The notes beneath the pieces were generated by a model. It was not told the DNA's origin. It did no database searches and worked only from the letters and a program-made list of their open reading frames with translations. Position numbers and translations under genes: made by a program. A stretch of 64,000 nt of DNA, from assembly GCF_000411555.1 (NCBI RefSeq), contig NZ_KE150486.1, positions 186,001-250,000 of the forward strand, read 5' to 3'. The DNA is from Atopobium sp. oral taxon 199 str. F0494 (lineage in GTDB: Bacteria > Actinomycetota > Coriobacteriia > Coriobacteriales > Atopobiaceae). Shown one piece after another: positions 51,369-60,334 of this stretch (positions within the stretch are counted from its first letter, which is position 1; every line of letters starts with the position of its first letter).

Positions 51369-53414
51369 TTATTTCTTTTTCTGCTGGCTCGGGTGCGCTT
51401 TGAAAAAGTCAAAACGGGGAGGTAGCGCCTCAACGGCATGCGTTGTGGCGTCCTCGCCGAGCGTCTCGGCAAGCTGCTTTGGCCCCTCAAAGGCGTGCTC
51501 CCACGAGAAGAACGTTTCAGGAGCAAAGTTCATTGCTTGAGCGATGCGCTCGCATCCGTCAGGTACCGCGGGATGCATGAGCAGCGTAACGGTGCGCAAA
51601 GCGCAGAAGGCATCGGCAAGAGCCTGCTCATATGCGGCGTCATTGCCCTTTGCGGCCTTTGACGCTTCGTCCCAGCGCTTATTCTCCGCACGAGCAAACT
51701 CCTCCACAGACGCCAGGGCGCCGTGGGCATCGAAATCATGCGCAAGCTGTTCAAACGCAAGTGTCGCGCAGGTACAGGCATCAATGACGCCTTGGTGAGG
51801 GTCAACTGCAGGAAGGTGCCCGTCGCATACGTTTGCGGCGCCGTACAGGCAGCTGCGAGCAAGGCGATTGAAGATGTTCGTCAAAAAGGCCGACTCTTTG
51901 AGGGCGGGATCGACAACGCGCGGATCATCTTTGGTAAGCAGGTCGGGCTCGCCGTCTTTGCCCTTTCGTGAAACAGACGTATCAAAGGCTTTTGGCGAGA
52001 AGGACACGGCTCGCTGGTCAAGACCGAGCGAGAGCCAGTGCGCGCGTAACTGTTCGGGAGTGTAGAAGTCCAGAAGCTCTTCGGCCATGGGAGGCTTAAT
52101 AGCACCTGAGCTTGAGGCCTTTTTATTCATAAAGAGGATGTGATAGTTGGCGACAGGAATATCGGTAGTCAAACCCCAGTCTAGTGCGTCCCAGAGGGGG
52201 TTTTGGACAATGCAGTAGAAAAAGATGTTGTCCTGTCCTATGAACTGATAGACGGCGGCATCTTCACTGCACCACCAGTCGCGCCAATCGTCAGTTGCGT
52301 ATCGGGAGACCCCGTTGGCGGCGTCCGCTTCAAGACGAGCACGCGTAAAGGTAATAGGAGCCCAAAGACTTTCCGTCCAAACCCAAATGGTGAGATCTTT
52401 CAGATCTTCAAGGTCGGGAGACTTGAGACCCCATGGTATGTTGCCCGTCATGCGATAAGGCAACAATGTTTTACCGGTGCGAAAACGGATGCCCGCAGCG
52501 TCAAGAAGGTCGCGCGCGGTGTCGCGATCTTTCCAGTCATTGAAGACAAGCGTAAAGGACTGATGAGCCTTTTCCGCCTCGATGCGCTTATGAGCGGGAA
52601 GCGTATCTTCAACGGCGTCGAAAGCTTCGCGGAACTTGTCCTGTATATATATCATGGGGTCAACGAGCGTCTCGCGGACCGTGGAAGTCACCACGCTTCG
52701 AATCTGTGGGTCATGTTCCCAGCGATCGTCCAGCTCGGTCAAAAAATCCCGGTATTCTGAAAGGTCAAAGTACCAGCTTGGCGCGGGGCGAAGTTCAGGT
52801 CTGGTGCCGGTGAGCTGCGAAACGGGCGAGATGAGCTCTTCTGGATCAAACTGATGTCCAAGTTCACATTCTTCAGCGTAGGCCTTATCAGATTTGCATC
52901 CTTTGATAGGACAGCGGCCAATGACCTGGCGTCCGTTCAAAAACGTATGAGCTTCAGTATCGTAGAACTGTTTGGTAGAGCGCTTAATCAGCATGCCTTT
53001 ATCGTAGAGGCGCCGCATAATCTTGTCGGCCATCTCTTCATGAATGTCTGCCGCAGGTTTCAGAGCTGACCCTCCGTAAAAATCAAGGGAGATGCCATAG
53101 GCGTCGAGCGCCTGTTTTTGAAGCTCGTGATTGGCCGTCACATATTCAAGAATCGTGCCGGTATATCCTTCATTTTCGACTTTTTTGCGATATCCTTCCG
53201 CAATGGGGGAGCCATAGCAGTCCGTACCCGAGACAAACAGTACATTTTTCGCGCCAAGTCTGTCGCGCAGAAAACGTGCGAAAAAGTCGGCAGGCACAAA
53301 GACGCCGGCAATATGGCCGAAATGGAGGTTTTTGTTGCCGTACGGCATGCCTCCGGTCACGATGGCACGCTTGGGAAAATGCGGCCGTTCAGAAAAATCA
53401 ACGCGTTTCGCCAT
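51369..53414 (-). CDS. Methionyl-tRNA-synthetase-like class I tRNA ligase with altered signature motifs
   Basis: 681 residues. The N-terminal Rossmann motif is H-F-G-H-I-A-G (HIGH-type), followed by F-V-S-G-T-D-C-Y-G, where MetRS has T-D-E-H-G. A connective region has cysteines in G-R-C-P-I-K-G-C and E-E-C, and I-G-Q-D-N-I is kept. The KMSKS position reads N-K-K-A-S-S-S-G. A helical anticodon-binding domain follows (~520-680) and there is no C-terminal tRNA-binding EMAP domain. The changes at both signature loops suggest either a divergent MetRS or a paralogue with another role. Whether a canonical metG exists elsewhere cannot be seen here. Confidence 0.8.
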   Translation of the reverse strand: MAKRVDFSERPHFPKRAIVTGGMPYGNKNLHFGHIAGVFVPADFFARFLRDRLGAKNVLFVSGTDCYGSPIAEGYRKKVENEGYTGTILEYVTANHELQKQALDAYGISLDFYGGSALKPAADIHEEMADKIMRRLYDKGMLIKRSTKQFYDTEAHTFLNGRQVIGRCPIKGCKSDKAYAEECELGHQFDPEELISPVSQLTGTRPELRPAPSWYFDLSEYRDFLTELDDRWEHDPQIRSVVTSTVRETLVDPMIYIQDKFREAFDAVEDTLPAHKRIEAEKAHQSFTLVFNDWKDRDTARDLLDAAGIRFRTGKTLLPYRMTGNIPWGLKSPDLEDLKDLTIWVWTESLWAPITFTRARLEADAANGVSRYATDDWRDWWCSEDAAVYQFIGQDNIFFYCIVQNPLWDALDWGLTTDIPVANYHILFMNKKASSSGAIKPPMAEELLDFYTPEQLRAHWLSLGLDQRAVSFSPKAFDTSVSRKGKDGEPDLLTKDDPRVVDPALKESAFLTNIFNRLARSCLYGAANVCDGHLPAVDPHQGVIDACTCATLAFEQLAHDFDAHGALASVEEFARAENKRWDEASKAAKGNDAAYEQALADAFCALRTVTLLMHPAVPDGCERIAQAMNFAPETFFSWEHAFEGPKQLAETLGEDATTHAVEALPPRFDFFKAHPSQQKKK

Positions 53415-53595
53415 AGAAACCTCACAGCTATCGATTCAGCTCATATATTGAGACATAACGGCAAAATTATTTCACAACTTACGCATTTTTGCGTCGTTTG
53501 TCTTCAGGTATTTGAGAAAATGTCCAAAGTACTCGTCTGAAGCGGCTACTATAGTGAAGAAGAAAAAAGATGGCTCGGCGCAAAAAGGGAGCGGC

Positions 53596-54468
53596 ATGGC
53601 AAAAAAATCACTGGTCAATAGCTTTGACTTTACGGAAGCAAAGCCTCCAAAACATGCGCTTTCACCGGTAGTTGTGGCGCTTAGTATCCTGATTGTTCCG
53701 GTTGCCGTAAGTCTTTTTGGCTCGTATGTCATTCCTTCGGAATATGGCATCTGTGCGCAATTTGTCGCCTTCGCACTCGTTCTTGCCATGGTGCTGTTTT
53801 GGAACGCTCGCGTCAACGGGCGGACAAAAGAAGCGCTTGGCTTTCATGTGGGTGGCTGGCATTCGTTTTTTCCGGGAATTTCTTTGGGCGTGGTGTTGAC
53901 GCTCCTTGCGATGGGGCTCATTCTTTTGTGCAACGGTTTCGGCTTTGAAATCAGCGGTACCTATCGCGTGTGGTTTGTCCTCCTTTTGGTGGGCGGCTTC
54001 TTGGTGCAAAGTCTTGCCGAGGAACTTCTTTTTAGGGGATATGTGCAAAACGGCGTCCTGGCAGCTACAAAAAAACCATGGACCGCTATTGTGGTGCAGG
54101 CGCTCCTGTTTACGCTGCTGCACAGTTTGCGGCCGCAGATAGATCCTCTGGCCATTCTTTCATTTTTTGCCTTCGGCGTGCTTTTTGGCCTTCTGTTTGA
54201 GTATTCCGATAGCGTGTGGTTTGGAACGGGCGCGCACTTTATCTGGTATGTGGTGCCGACGATACTCTTTGGAATGCATGTTTCGGGATATGACGCGCCT
54301 TCTTCCATCCTGATATCCTTGCCGCAGGGACCAGACCTTCTTTCCGGCGGTTCTTTTGGACTTGAGGGGAGCATGCTGACTCTTCTCATTGTCGTTTCAT
54401 TGTGCGCCATATACGTGCTCTTCATCCAACGTATTGAGAAGAGCGCTGCCAAGAAAAAGAGAGCCTGA
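53596..54468 (+). CDS. CPBP-family intramembrane metalloprotease
   Basis: 290 residues from ATG 53596 with GGGAG upstream; upstream in-frame codons lack a ribosome binding site. Eight or so hydrophobic segments. The conserved motifs are E-E-L-L-F-R-G-Y (EExxxR, about 165), F-T-L-L-H (about 203) and a late H in G-A-H-F-I-W-Y (about 245). Abi/CPBP proteases (Rce1 type) process prenylated or peptide substrates in the membrane; in Gram-positives they often give bacteriocin immunity. The Lys/Arg-rich C-terminus is cytoplasmic. queH starts just after the stop. Confidence 0.9.
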   Translation: MAKKSLVNSFDFTEAKPPKHALSPVVVALSILIVPVAVSLFGSYVIPSEYGICAQFVAFALVLAMVLFWNARVNGRTKEALGFHVGGWHSFFPGISLGVVLTLLAMGLILLCNGFGFEISGTYRVWFVLLLVGGFLVQSLAEELLFRGYVQNGVLAATKKPWTAIVVQALLFTLLHSLRPQIDPLAILSFFAFGVLFGLLFEYSDSVWFGTGAHFIWYVVPTILFGMHVSGYDAPSSILISLPQGPDLLSGGSFGLEGSMLTLLIVVSLCAIYVLFIQRIEKSAAKKKRA

Positions 54469-54472
54469 TATC

Positions 54473-55129
54473 GTGCCGGAAAAAGACATGACAGCACATG
54501 GTGCGCTCAAAAGTACCTGCGAGCTTAGCGCTCTGAAAGCGGCCACGCCGCTATTGCTGCATGCGTGCTGTGGACCTTGTTCGCTGGAACCGCTGAAACT
54601 CCTTCGGCAAGAAGGTTTCGAGCCGACCATTTGCTGGACAAATCCAAACATACAGCCGCTTGAAGAGCACGCGCGGCGCCTTGAGACCCTTATGACGTGG
54701 GCACGAGAAGTTGCTCACGTGGAAGTTATCATCGCGGGAGACCCCCGTGAAAGGTGGGAGAGCGCGGCGGCGCCGGCGGCGTTTGATCGCGAGAAACGCT
54801 GTCGCTCCTGTTATGCCATTCGACTGGCGGAGAGCTGCCGCGTGGCGCGCGAGCGCGGGTTCACCTTTGTTTCGACAACGTTGGCCGTTTCTCCGTACCA
54901 GCTCTTTGACGTGTGCAGAGACGAACTTCTCGCCATTGCCCGTGCGCAAGGATTGACACCGGTATGGCGCGATTTTCGGCCGTATTATGCCGAAGCAACA
55001 AACGAGTCCCGCGAACTGGGGATGTACAGACAAAATTACTGCGGTTGCCGGTTTTCCGCCGCTGAAGCCGCACTTGAGCGCCAGGAGGCGCGTGATGCAA
55101 GAAAGGCCGCTAAAAGGCATGCGTACTGA
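54473..55129 (+). CDS. queH: Epoxyqueuosine reductase QueH
   Basis: 218 residues from GTG 54473; an ATG at 54488 is an equally possible start. The metal site begins with H-A-C-C-G-P-C (about 30-36); C-R-S-C (about 105-108) and the late Y-C-G-C (about 196-199) add cysteines for the iron-sulfur and adjacent metal centre. W-T-N-P-N-I-Q-P and E-S-R-E-L-G-M-Y-R-Q are family features. QueH reduces epoxyqueuosine to queuosine in tRNAs with GUN anticodons. It overlaps queA, which makes the epoxyqueuosine, by 35 bp. The two last steps of the pathway are thus coupled, while the early steps are not in this window. Confidence 0.93.
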   Translation: MPEKDMTAHGALKSTCELSALKAATPLLLHACCGPCSLEPLKLLRQEGFEPTICWTNPNIQPLEEHARRLETLMTWAREVAHVEVIIAGDPRERWESAAAPAAFDREKRCRSCYAIRLAESCRVARERGFTFVSTTLAVSPYQLFDVCRDELLAIARAQGLTPVWRDFRPYYAEATNESRELGMYRQNYCGCRFSAAEAALERQEARDARKAAKRHAY

Positions 55130-56282
55130 TGATTTTGATTACAACTTACCTGATGAACTGATTGCGCAGGCGCCGGCTGAACCGCGTGATTCCTGCAGGC
55201 TCTTGGTGCTTCACCGAAGCGATGGCCGTGTTGAGCACAGAGGATTCAAAGATATTGTTGAGTATCTTGAACCGGGAGACCTTATCGTAGCCAACAAGAC
55301 TCGCGTGATGCCTGCCCGCCTTATCGGTCGCAAGTGTGAGACGGGTGGCGTTGCGGAGACGCTTTTACTCAAGCGCCGAGAAGACCTTGATCCCCTTGGT
55401 CATCTGTGGGAATGTCTTGTCAATCCCGGCAAACGCCTCAAGCCTGGTGCGGTAATCGAATATCGCGCGGGCGGACTGCATGCGCCCGAATCGTCTTTGG
55501 TGGTGCTTACGGGCGAGATTGTTGACTTTGTTGAGGAGAGTAAAGGCGGGCGTTTGGTCCGCTTTGAGCCGGTCGGCGGCCGCACGCTTGACGAGGCGAT
55601 TCACGCGGCGGGACATGTGCCCCTGCCACCGTATATTACGCAATACGAAGGAGATCCCGAGAAGTATCAGACGGTCTACGCTATGCGCGATGAACATTCC
55701 GCGGCGGCTCCAACAGCCGGCCTTCACTTTACCCCTGAGCTCATTGAAGAGATTAAAGCGCTCGGCATCGGATGGGCATCGGTTGAACTGGAAGTTGGTA
55801 TCGACACGTTTCGCCTGGTGACGGAGGATGATCCGACGAAACATGTTATCCATACGGAGCGCTACCACGTTGCTCAAGAGGTCGTTGACGCTGTTCGTTT
55901 TACAAAGGCGGCAGGGCACCGCGTGATTGCCGTGGGTACCACAAGCGTGCGCTCGCTTGAAAGCGCCTGGGACGCAGACGCGCTCGCCTCAGATCCAGCA
56001 ATAACCGCGCGGCGCTTTGAGAGCGCGCTTGATTCGGCCACTGTGTCGGGTAGGGGCGATCTTGTGGCGCGCACGGACGCGACGACTGACTTGTATCTTA
56101 TGCCAGGATCAACGTTTCATGTGGTAGACGCTATGATTACCAACTTTCATGTGCCGCGCTCAACGCTTATGATGCTGGTGTCCGCCTTTGCCTCTCGTGA
56201 TGAAATCATGGCCGCCTACGCTGCTGCTATAGAGAACAAGTATCGGTTCCTCTCATTCGGCGACGCCATGCTCATTGTTTAG
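55095..56282 (+). CDS. queA: S-adenosylmethionine:tRNA ribosyltransferase-isomerase QueA
   Basis: 395 residues from ATG 55095, which follows AGGAGG by six bases; a second ATG at 55119 starts exactly at the family core (R-T-D-D-F-D-Y-N-L-P). Signatures are L-I-A-Q-x-P (about 21), N-K-T-R-V-M-P-A-R-L, D-E-H-S-A-A-A-P-T-A-G-L-H-F-T (about 200), H-V-P-R-S-T-L-M-M-L-V-S-A-F (about 355) and the ending F-L-S-F-G-D-A-M. It transfers the ribosyl part of SAM to preQ1 in tRNA. The stop overlaps the converging coiled-coil gene by 4 bp. Confidence 0.95.
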   Translation: MQERPLKGMRTDDFDYNLPDELIAQAPAEPRDSCRLLVLHRSDGRVEHRGFKDIVEYLEPGDLIVANKTRVMPARLIGRKCETGGVAETLLLKRREDLDPLGHLWECLVNPGKRLKPGAVIEYRAGGLHAPESSLVVLTGEIVDFVEESKGGRLVRFEPVGGRTLDEAIHAAGHVPLPPYITQYEGDPEKYQTVYAMRDEHSAAAPTAGLHFTPELIEEIKALGIGWASVELEVGIDTFRLVTEDDPTKHVIHTERYHVAQEVVDAVRFTKAAGHRVIAVGTTSVRSLESAWDADALASDPAITARRFESALDSATVSGRGDLVARTDATTDLYLMPGSTFHVVDAMITNFHVPRSTLMMLVSAFASRDEIMAAYAAAIENKYRFLSFGDAMLIV

Positions 56283-57586
56283 TTCAAGATTCTCCAGATC
56301 AAAAGAATGACCAAGATGACGAAGCCTGCGATAACAGCAAGAAGAGCTAGGCGCTGTTTGCGGGTTGTGACGCGTAAAGTCTTTTCCACATGAGCTAGTT
56401 TTTCAATCTCGTCCTGCTTTTGCTCGACAGCGGATAGCTGAGAAGAAACAGAGCCCTTGAGGCGCTCGGTTTCCTCCGGTGACGCCTGGATGGCCCGAGC
56501 GTCTTCGAGAAGCGCTAAAGCGTCGTCGTGCCGTTGCGCAGCGGCATCAAAGGCGTTCTGCGCCTGTTTGATGTTTTCCTCTACCGCGGTGAGGTTGTTT
56601 TGAGCAATGCGCTCACGCGCTCGTGCTTCTGTCTGGAGCCGCTCAAACTCATTTTTACGCTCCTCGTAGGCGCTGTGGGCGACATCGGTTGCGCTTTGGG
56701 CGCTCTCAAGGGATTTCTTCTGTGTCCAGAGATGAGTTTGTGCTATTTCGATGGCGCTCTTAGCCTGTTCGGTGATGGATGCCAGTGAGGCTTGCGCTTC
56801 TGATTCGCGTATTTTCTCCGAAGCAATATCGTTTTGTACGCGTGAGATTGCGCTGTTGTTTGCCGCGGGATCCTTTTTGAGTTCAGTGAGCTCTTCCAGA
56901 AGCTTATGCTGGCGCTCATGCGAGTTATCGAGCGCGCGTTGGGCAGAAGCGCAGGCCTGGTCACGCCGATCAGTGGCATCTTTGACCTGAGCTTCAGCCA
57001 TTTTGATAGCGCGCTTGGCTTCGGTAATGGTGCGCGCGACGTCATCCAGGCGGCCCTTTGCCGTTTCGGAAAGATTGCGATAGGGGCGAAGATTCTGCTC
57101 ATCCTCGCTGAGGATAGTCTCCAACTGTTTTTGAAGGTCTGTATGGTGTTGCGTAAGGGAATCGACCGTGTTTTTTTGCCGCTGCATTTCTTGCGTGGAT
57201 TCCGTGATGATTGCTGTTTGCTCACTGACAATGCCGTCATAGTTCTCATGAACATAAAGACGATGTTCCAGCTGCTCTTTGTCGGAGGTAAGAACTGTGC
57301 GCATCTCTTGTATCTGGTGGCGAGCATCCGCATGCGCTTTTGCCGCATAGCGGACTTCTCGAACCGCGGAGATGCCGCTCGTGACGGCATTTTGCGCTTC
57401 GCCAAGTGCGCCGCCTACGGTGGCAGCTACGTTACCTGCAAGGTTCTCCATATTTTTCTGGGCGGTTGTAAGTGGCTGCTCGTCATCTTTTTCCTGCTCA
57501 TGCGATTCGGTTTCTTGCAAATCCGCTTCTGATGAGGCGCTATCGACTACGCCGTTATTCTCGTCATATCGAGTGTCATTTGACAT
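56279..57586 (-). CDS. Long coiled-coil protein with C-terminal membrane anchor
   Basis: 435 residues from ATG 57586, five bases after GGAGG. After an acidic, disordered N-terminus (1-35), residues ~75-400 are almost continuous heptad-rich, Gln/Glu/Ala/Lys-rich coiled coil (E-I-Q-E-M-R, H-T-D-L-Q-K-Q-L-E-T). The end (~410-435, L-A-L-L-A-V-I-A-G-F-V-I-L-V-I-L-L-I-W) is a single membrane helix, giving a tail-anchored topology. No enzymatic motif. It may be a structural or division-related protein, which is speculation. It converges with queA, with stop codons overlapping. Confidence 0.8.
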   Translation of the reverse strand: MSNDTRYDENNGVVDSASSEADLQETESHEQEKDDEQPLTTAQKNMENLAGNVAATVGGALGEAQNAVTSGISAVREVRYAAKAHADARHQIQEMRTVLTSDKEQLEHRLYVHENYDGIVSEQTAIITESTQEMQRQKNTVDSLTQHHTDLQKQLETILSEDEQNLRPYRNLSETAKGRLDDVARTITEAKRAIKMAEAQVKDATDRRDQACASAQRALDNSHERQHKLLEELTELKKDPAANNSAISRVQNDIASEKIRESEAQASLASITEQAKSAIEIAQTHLWTQKKSLESAQSATDVAHSAYEERKNEFERLQTEARARERIAQNNLTAVEENIKQAQNAFDAAAQRHDDALALLEDARAIQASPEETERLKGSVSSQLSAVEQKQDEIEKLAHVEKTLRVTTRKQRLALLAVIAGFVILVILLIWRILN

Positions 57587-57763
57587 AAAGGCCTCCATTG
57601 GGTGTGTTTAAAGTTTGATCGATGAGTATTTTATCTCATAAAGAATGATAACTTTTAGTTTCTTGGGCAATATACGAGTAAATCGCGCTTTGATTTGCTA
57701 GGATATGTATAGTGGTTATGGAAGCATGCTTCCACATTGGACATTCGGAAGAGGAGTTCACCC

Positions 57764-58036
57764 ATGGTTTCAAAGCAGACTACCATCATCAATGCGACTG
57801 GCCTTCATGCCCGTCCGGCTTCTGTCTTCGTGACTGAGGCAAAGAAATTTGAGAGCAATGTTACCCTCAAAAACGTTGATAAGGATTCGGCTCCTGTTAA
57901 CGCCAAGTCAATCATGATGATTCTTGCCGCAGGTCTCGGCACCGGCACCAAGATTGAGATTGCGTGCGATGGCCCCGATGAGCAGGCAGCTCTTGACGCG
58001 CTTATCGCTCTTGTAGACGCAGGCTTTGGCGAGTAA
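57764..58036 (+). CDS. ptsH: Phosphocarrier protein HPr
   Basis: 90 residues from ATG 57764, after GAGGAG. His15 in T-G-L-H-A-R-P-A-S is the phosphorylation site; the regulatory serine is Ser49 in A-K-S-I-M, three residues later than in B. subtilis because of a short insertion (V-D-K-D-S-A-P). It carries phosphate from EI to the EIIA proteins of the PTS, including the Crr-like EIIA and the sugar systems in this window. The gene stands alone with its own terminator; ptsI is not adjacent. Confidence 0.95.
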   Translation: MVSKQTTIINATGLHARPASVFVTEAKKFESNVTLKNVDKDSAPVNAKSIMMILAAGLGTGTKIEIACDGPDEQAALDALIALVDAGFGE

Positions 58037-58058
58037 ACTTTTAGGCAGCAATGAGGGA

Positions 58059-58088
58059 GAAGCCCGGCTTCGGTCGGGTTTCTTTTTA
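58059..58088 (+). terminator. Intrinsic terminator of ptsH
   Basis: Eight pairs (58059-58066 with 58075-58082, one G-U) around GCTTCGGT, followed by TTTTTA. Confidence 0.85.
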
Positions 58089-58136
58089 TATAACGGGTAT
58101 ACTCAATGGGCAGAACATCCCTGCGAGAGGATTATC

Positions 58137-58508
58137 ATGAACAGAAGAAGTTTTCTCTTAACATGGTTCACCACGGCCATTGCAACGCTCGTGGCTGTTG
58201 CTATTGTCCCGGGCATGTCAGTTGTCGGCGGAAACTGGGCGGGACCTATCGCTTTCGCGCTCGTACTGGCTTTTCTCAATGCCTCTATCAAACCTATCAT
58301 CAAGATTTTGTCCCTTCCCATTACGCTGCTGACCCTGGGGATATTCTCCCTCGTTATCAACGCGTTCATGCTTGAGCTTGCCAGCTTTTTGTCGCGTCAT
58401 GTGTTTTTAAACGGTGTGCTCATTGACGGTTTCGGTGCGGCGCTTTTGGGCTCTATCGTGATTGCGCTTGTCAGCTCTTTTGTTTCGGGAGTTGTGGGCT
58501 CAGACTAG
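58137..58508 (+). CDS. Phage-holin-4-family (PF04020-like) membrane protein
   Basis: 123 residues from ATG 58137 with GAGAGGA upstream. Four hydrophobic segments (about 8-27, 33-53, 57-80, 95-120). Features of the YvlD/PF04020 family are A-L-V-L-A-F-L-N-A-S-I-K-P-I-I-K-I-L-S-L-P-I-T-L-L-T-L-G and I-D-G-F-G-A-A-L-L-G-S. The family is chromosomal and widespread despite its holin name; its function is unknown. The stop overlaps the converging Mbeg1-like gene by 4 bp. Confidence 0.9.
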   Translation: MNRRSFLLTWFTTAIATLVAVAIVPGMSVVGGNWAGPIAFALVLAFLNASIKPIIKILSLPITLLTLGIFSLVINAFMLELASFLSRHVFLNGVLIDGFGAALLGSIVIALVSSFVSGVVGSD

Positions 58509-59707
58509 TGTGCTCCTGTGCGCTTGTGAGCTCTTTGGGGGAGCTTGTTCTTCTCGCTGTCGGTTGATTGCGAGAAGTGCTGAGCGAAGTTTATCTGCTC
58601 TCTAAAGGTCGAAGCGGAAGCTGAAACAAGGGTGGCAAACAAATCTGCAAAGACGGACCAGGTGCGCCGGTCGGTATTCATGAGTGCTGTGAGAACGGCT
58701 CTGAGCGATGCGGACGATGACGTGATGTCGCTGAAATAGACGGCTCCTCCAGCCATCAGGGCGTCAAAGAGGTCATTGGTCATGGATTCGCGGTACTCCA
58801 ACGGAAGGCTTGTATACCACGAGGTAAACGCTTCATTGATATGTTTGCATTCGGGTGTGAAATCACTGCAGATGACAAAATGATCACACTCTACCTGCCA
58901 GGAGACGGCGTCATGCGCCATTACGCTGTTTTCGGAACTTTGAACGATAGTCATAGGCGTTTCAGCGTCGTTGAAGATCATTCCGACCACACTGAAGTTG
59001 GGAAGCAGCCGGATATATTTTTTGCCGAGCACGTCATGAGCGGTATGAGAGACGGTGCCCGGACACATATTGGGACCATCGTTACTCCAGACTCTGTCAA
59101 GGTACGGAAGAAGTTCTTTTGGAAGCACGCTTGCGGCGTAGCTTGCGAGGTTGCCTCCTTTTGAGTGCCCGCCGACAAGTATGCAAGCATCGTGTGGCTC
59201 TGGCGTATCTTTTAGGTATTCTCGCACGCAGTTTTCAAGGTACAGGGCGGCTCGCTTATCCGCTTCGGTCACCTTGAAGCTCAAATCAAGATTTTCTCGC
59301 CATCCCACAAGGGTGCCATCGGTACCTCGATAGGAGACATAGCGCTGTTCTGAAGGAAGGTATACCGTCAGTGCGGCAAATTGCATGTTTTTATCGGAAT
59401 CGATTTGGTTGACATAGTTGCCGAGCCGCGCTTCAGCGAAACGAGGAGCGTCCTTAAGCGCCTCGAGAAATGTTGCGTCAACACGGGAGAGACCTGTCAC
59501 AAGGCTTGGATCTTTTTTGATGCGCCTTATCATCTTCGCGCAGGCTGTCTCAAGAGAAATTGTTTTCTTTGAACGCTCGGAAAAGACGATGCCGTCAAAG
59601 CCCATGTAGGCGAGAAGGGAGAGCACCAGGTTGTCCACGTCATTGAAAGGCCTCTCAGAAAAGGAAAGGTCTCCACGCCATTTCAGATAGTCGACTACGT
59701 TTGGCAT
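58505..59707 (-). CDS. Mbeg1-like (DUF2974) alpha/beta-hydrolase
   Basis: 400 residues from ATG 59707 with AAAGGA upstream. The lipase-type elbow G-G-H-S-K-G-G (Ser near 190) and S-Y-R-G-T-D-G-T-L-V-G-W-R-E-N-L-D-L-S-F (about 130-150) match the DUF2974 family. S-N-D-G-P-N-M probably holds the acid. N-terminal Y-L-K-W-R-G-D-L-S-F-x-x-x-P-F-N-x-V-D-N-L-V-L-S is the family hallmark. The proteins are cytoplasmic and their substrate is unknown. An extra ~50 residues at the C-terminus are Ser/Lys-rich and probably disordered. Confidence 0.9.
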   Translation of the reverse strand: MPNVVDYLKWRGDLSFSERPFNDVDNLVLSLLAYMGFDGIVFSERSKKTISLETACAKMIRRIKKDPSLVTGLSRVDATFLEALKDAPRFAEARLGNYVNQIDSDKNMQFAALTVYLPSEQRYVSYRGTDGTLVGWRENLDLSFKVTEADKRAALYLENCVREYLKDTPEPHDACILVGGHSKGGNLASYAASVLPKELLPYLDRVWSNDGPNMCPGTVSHTAHDVLGKKYIRLLPNFSVVGMIFNDAETPMTIVQSSENSVMAHDAVSWQVECDHFVICSDFTPECKHINEAFTSWYTSLPLEYRESMTNDLFDALMAGGAVYFSDITSSSASLRAVLTALMNTDRRTWSVFADLFATLVSASASTFREQINFAQHFSQSTDSEKNKLPQRAHKRTGAH

Positions 59708-59780
59708 AGCTTTTCCTTTCATCTAAAGCGATTAATGATGGCATAATCAAAAGGTTGTCCAAAGATGCTTGGAGTATATC

Positions 59781-60278
59781 GTGAAACATACGGTAGAAGT
59801 GATGAAATTTAGCAATCAGTCAGCGCAGGCGAGCAAAGGCATCTCGCTCGGTGAACGTTTGGTTTTTGCTGATGTTCTCAATATCGTATGTCGCGCGTTG
59901 CATGCCAATGGCTGGTATGCTGGCTCAGAACTCAGCCAGCAATATCGTAACTTTTTGATTTCTCCAGCCTCGCCTTTGTGCGTGGCGCAAGTCCTGTCAA
60001 TTTTTCTGGGTGTTCGGTCATTAGAGCCTCAGCTGAGCAAGCTTCCACCGCTTGTAAAAAAGACACTGACGCTTTTTGCTTCCACAGGAATAGGCGTATA
60101 TCTTATTCAGATACCCATCATCAACTATTTGAACGTCAACTACGATCAGCCGTGTTATGCCTGGCTTAAAGATGATGCATTTATACGGGGTTTGTTTGTT
60201 TTTGCAGTCGCAACGATTGTGACGATGGCGGCGCAGTTTGTTTGGAAAACGCTGAAAAGGAAATTTTCGCATTTTTAA
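59781..60278 (+). pseudogene. Acyltransferase-3-like C-terminal fragment
   Basis: 165 residues from GTG 59781, six bases after GGAG. The second half (T-G-I-G-V-Y-L-I-Q-I-P-I-I-N-Y-L, then a hydrophobic helix and a basic tail) resembles the last membrane helices of acyltransferase-3 (OafA/YiaH) proteins. The usual first 200 residues, with the catalytic His, are missing, and no such coding region lies upstream. The gene may be a decayed remnant or a short membrane protein in its own right. Weak family match. Confidence 0.45.
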
Positions 60279-60334
60279 TTTGTGTCCGGTCAACGTGATA
60301 CCGTAGTACTGACGTTTTTCATGAGAGGATGAAA

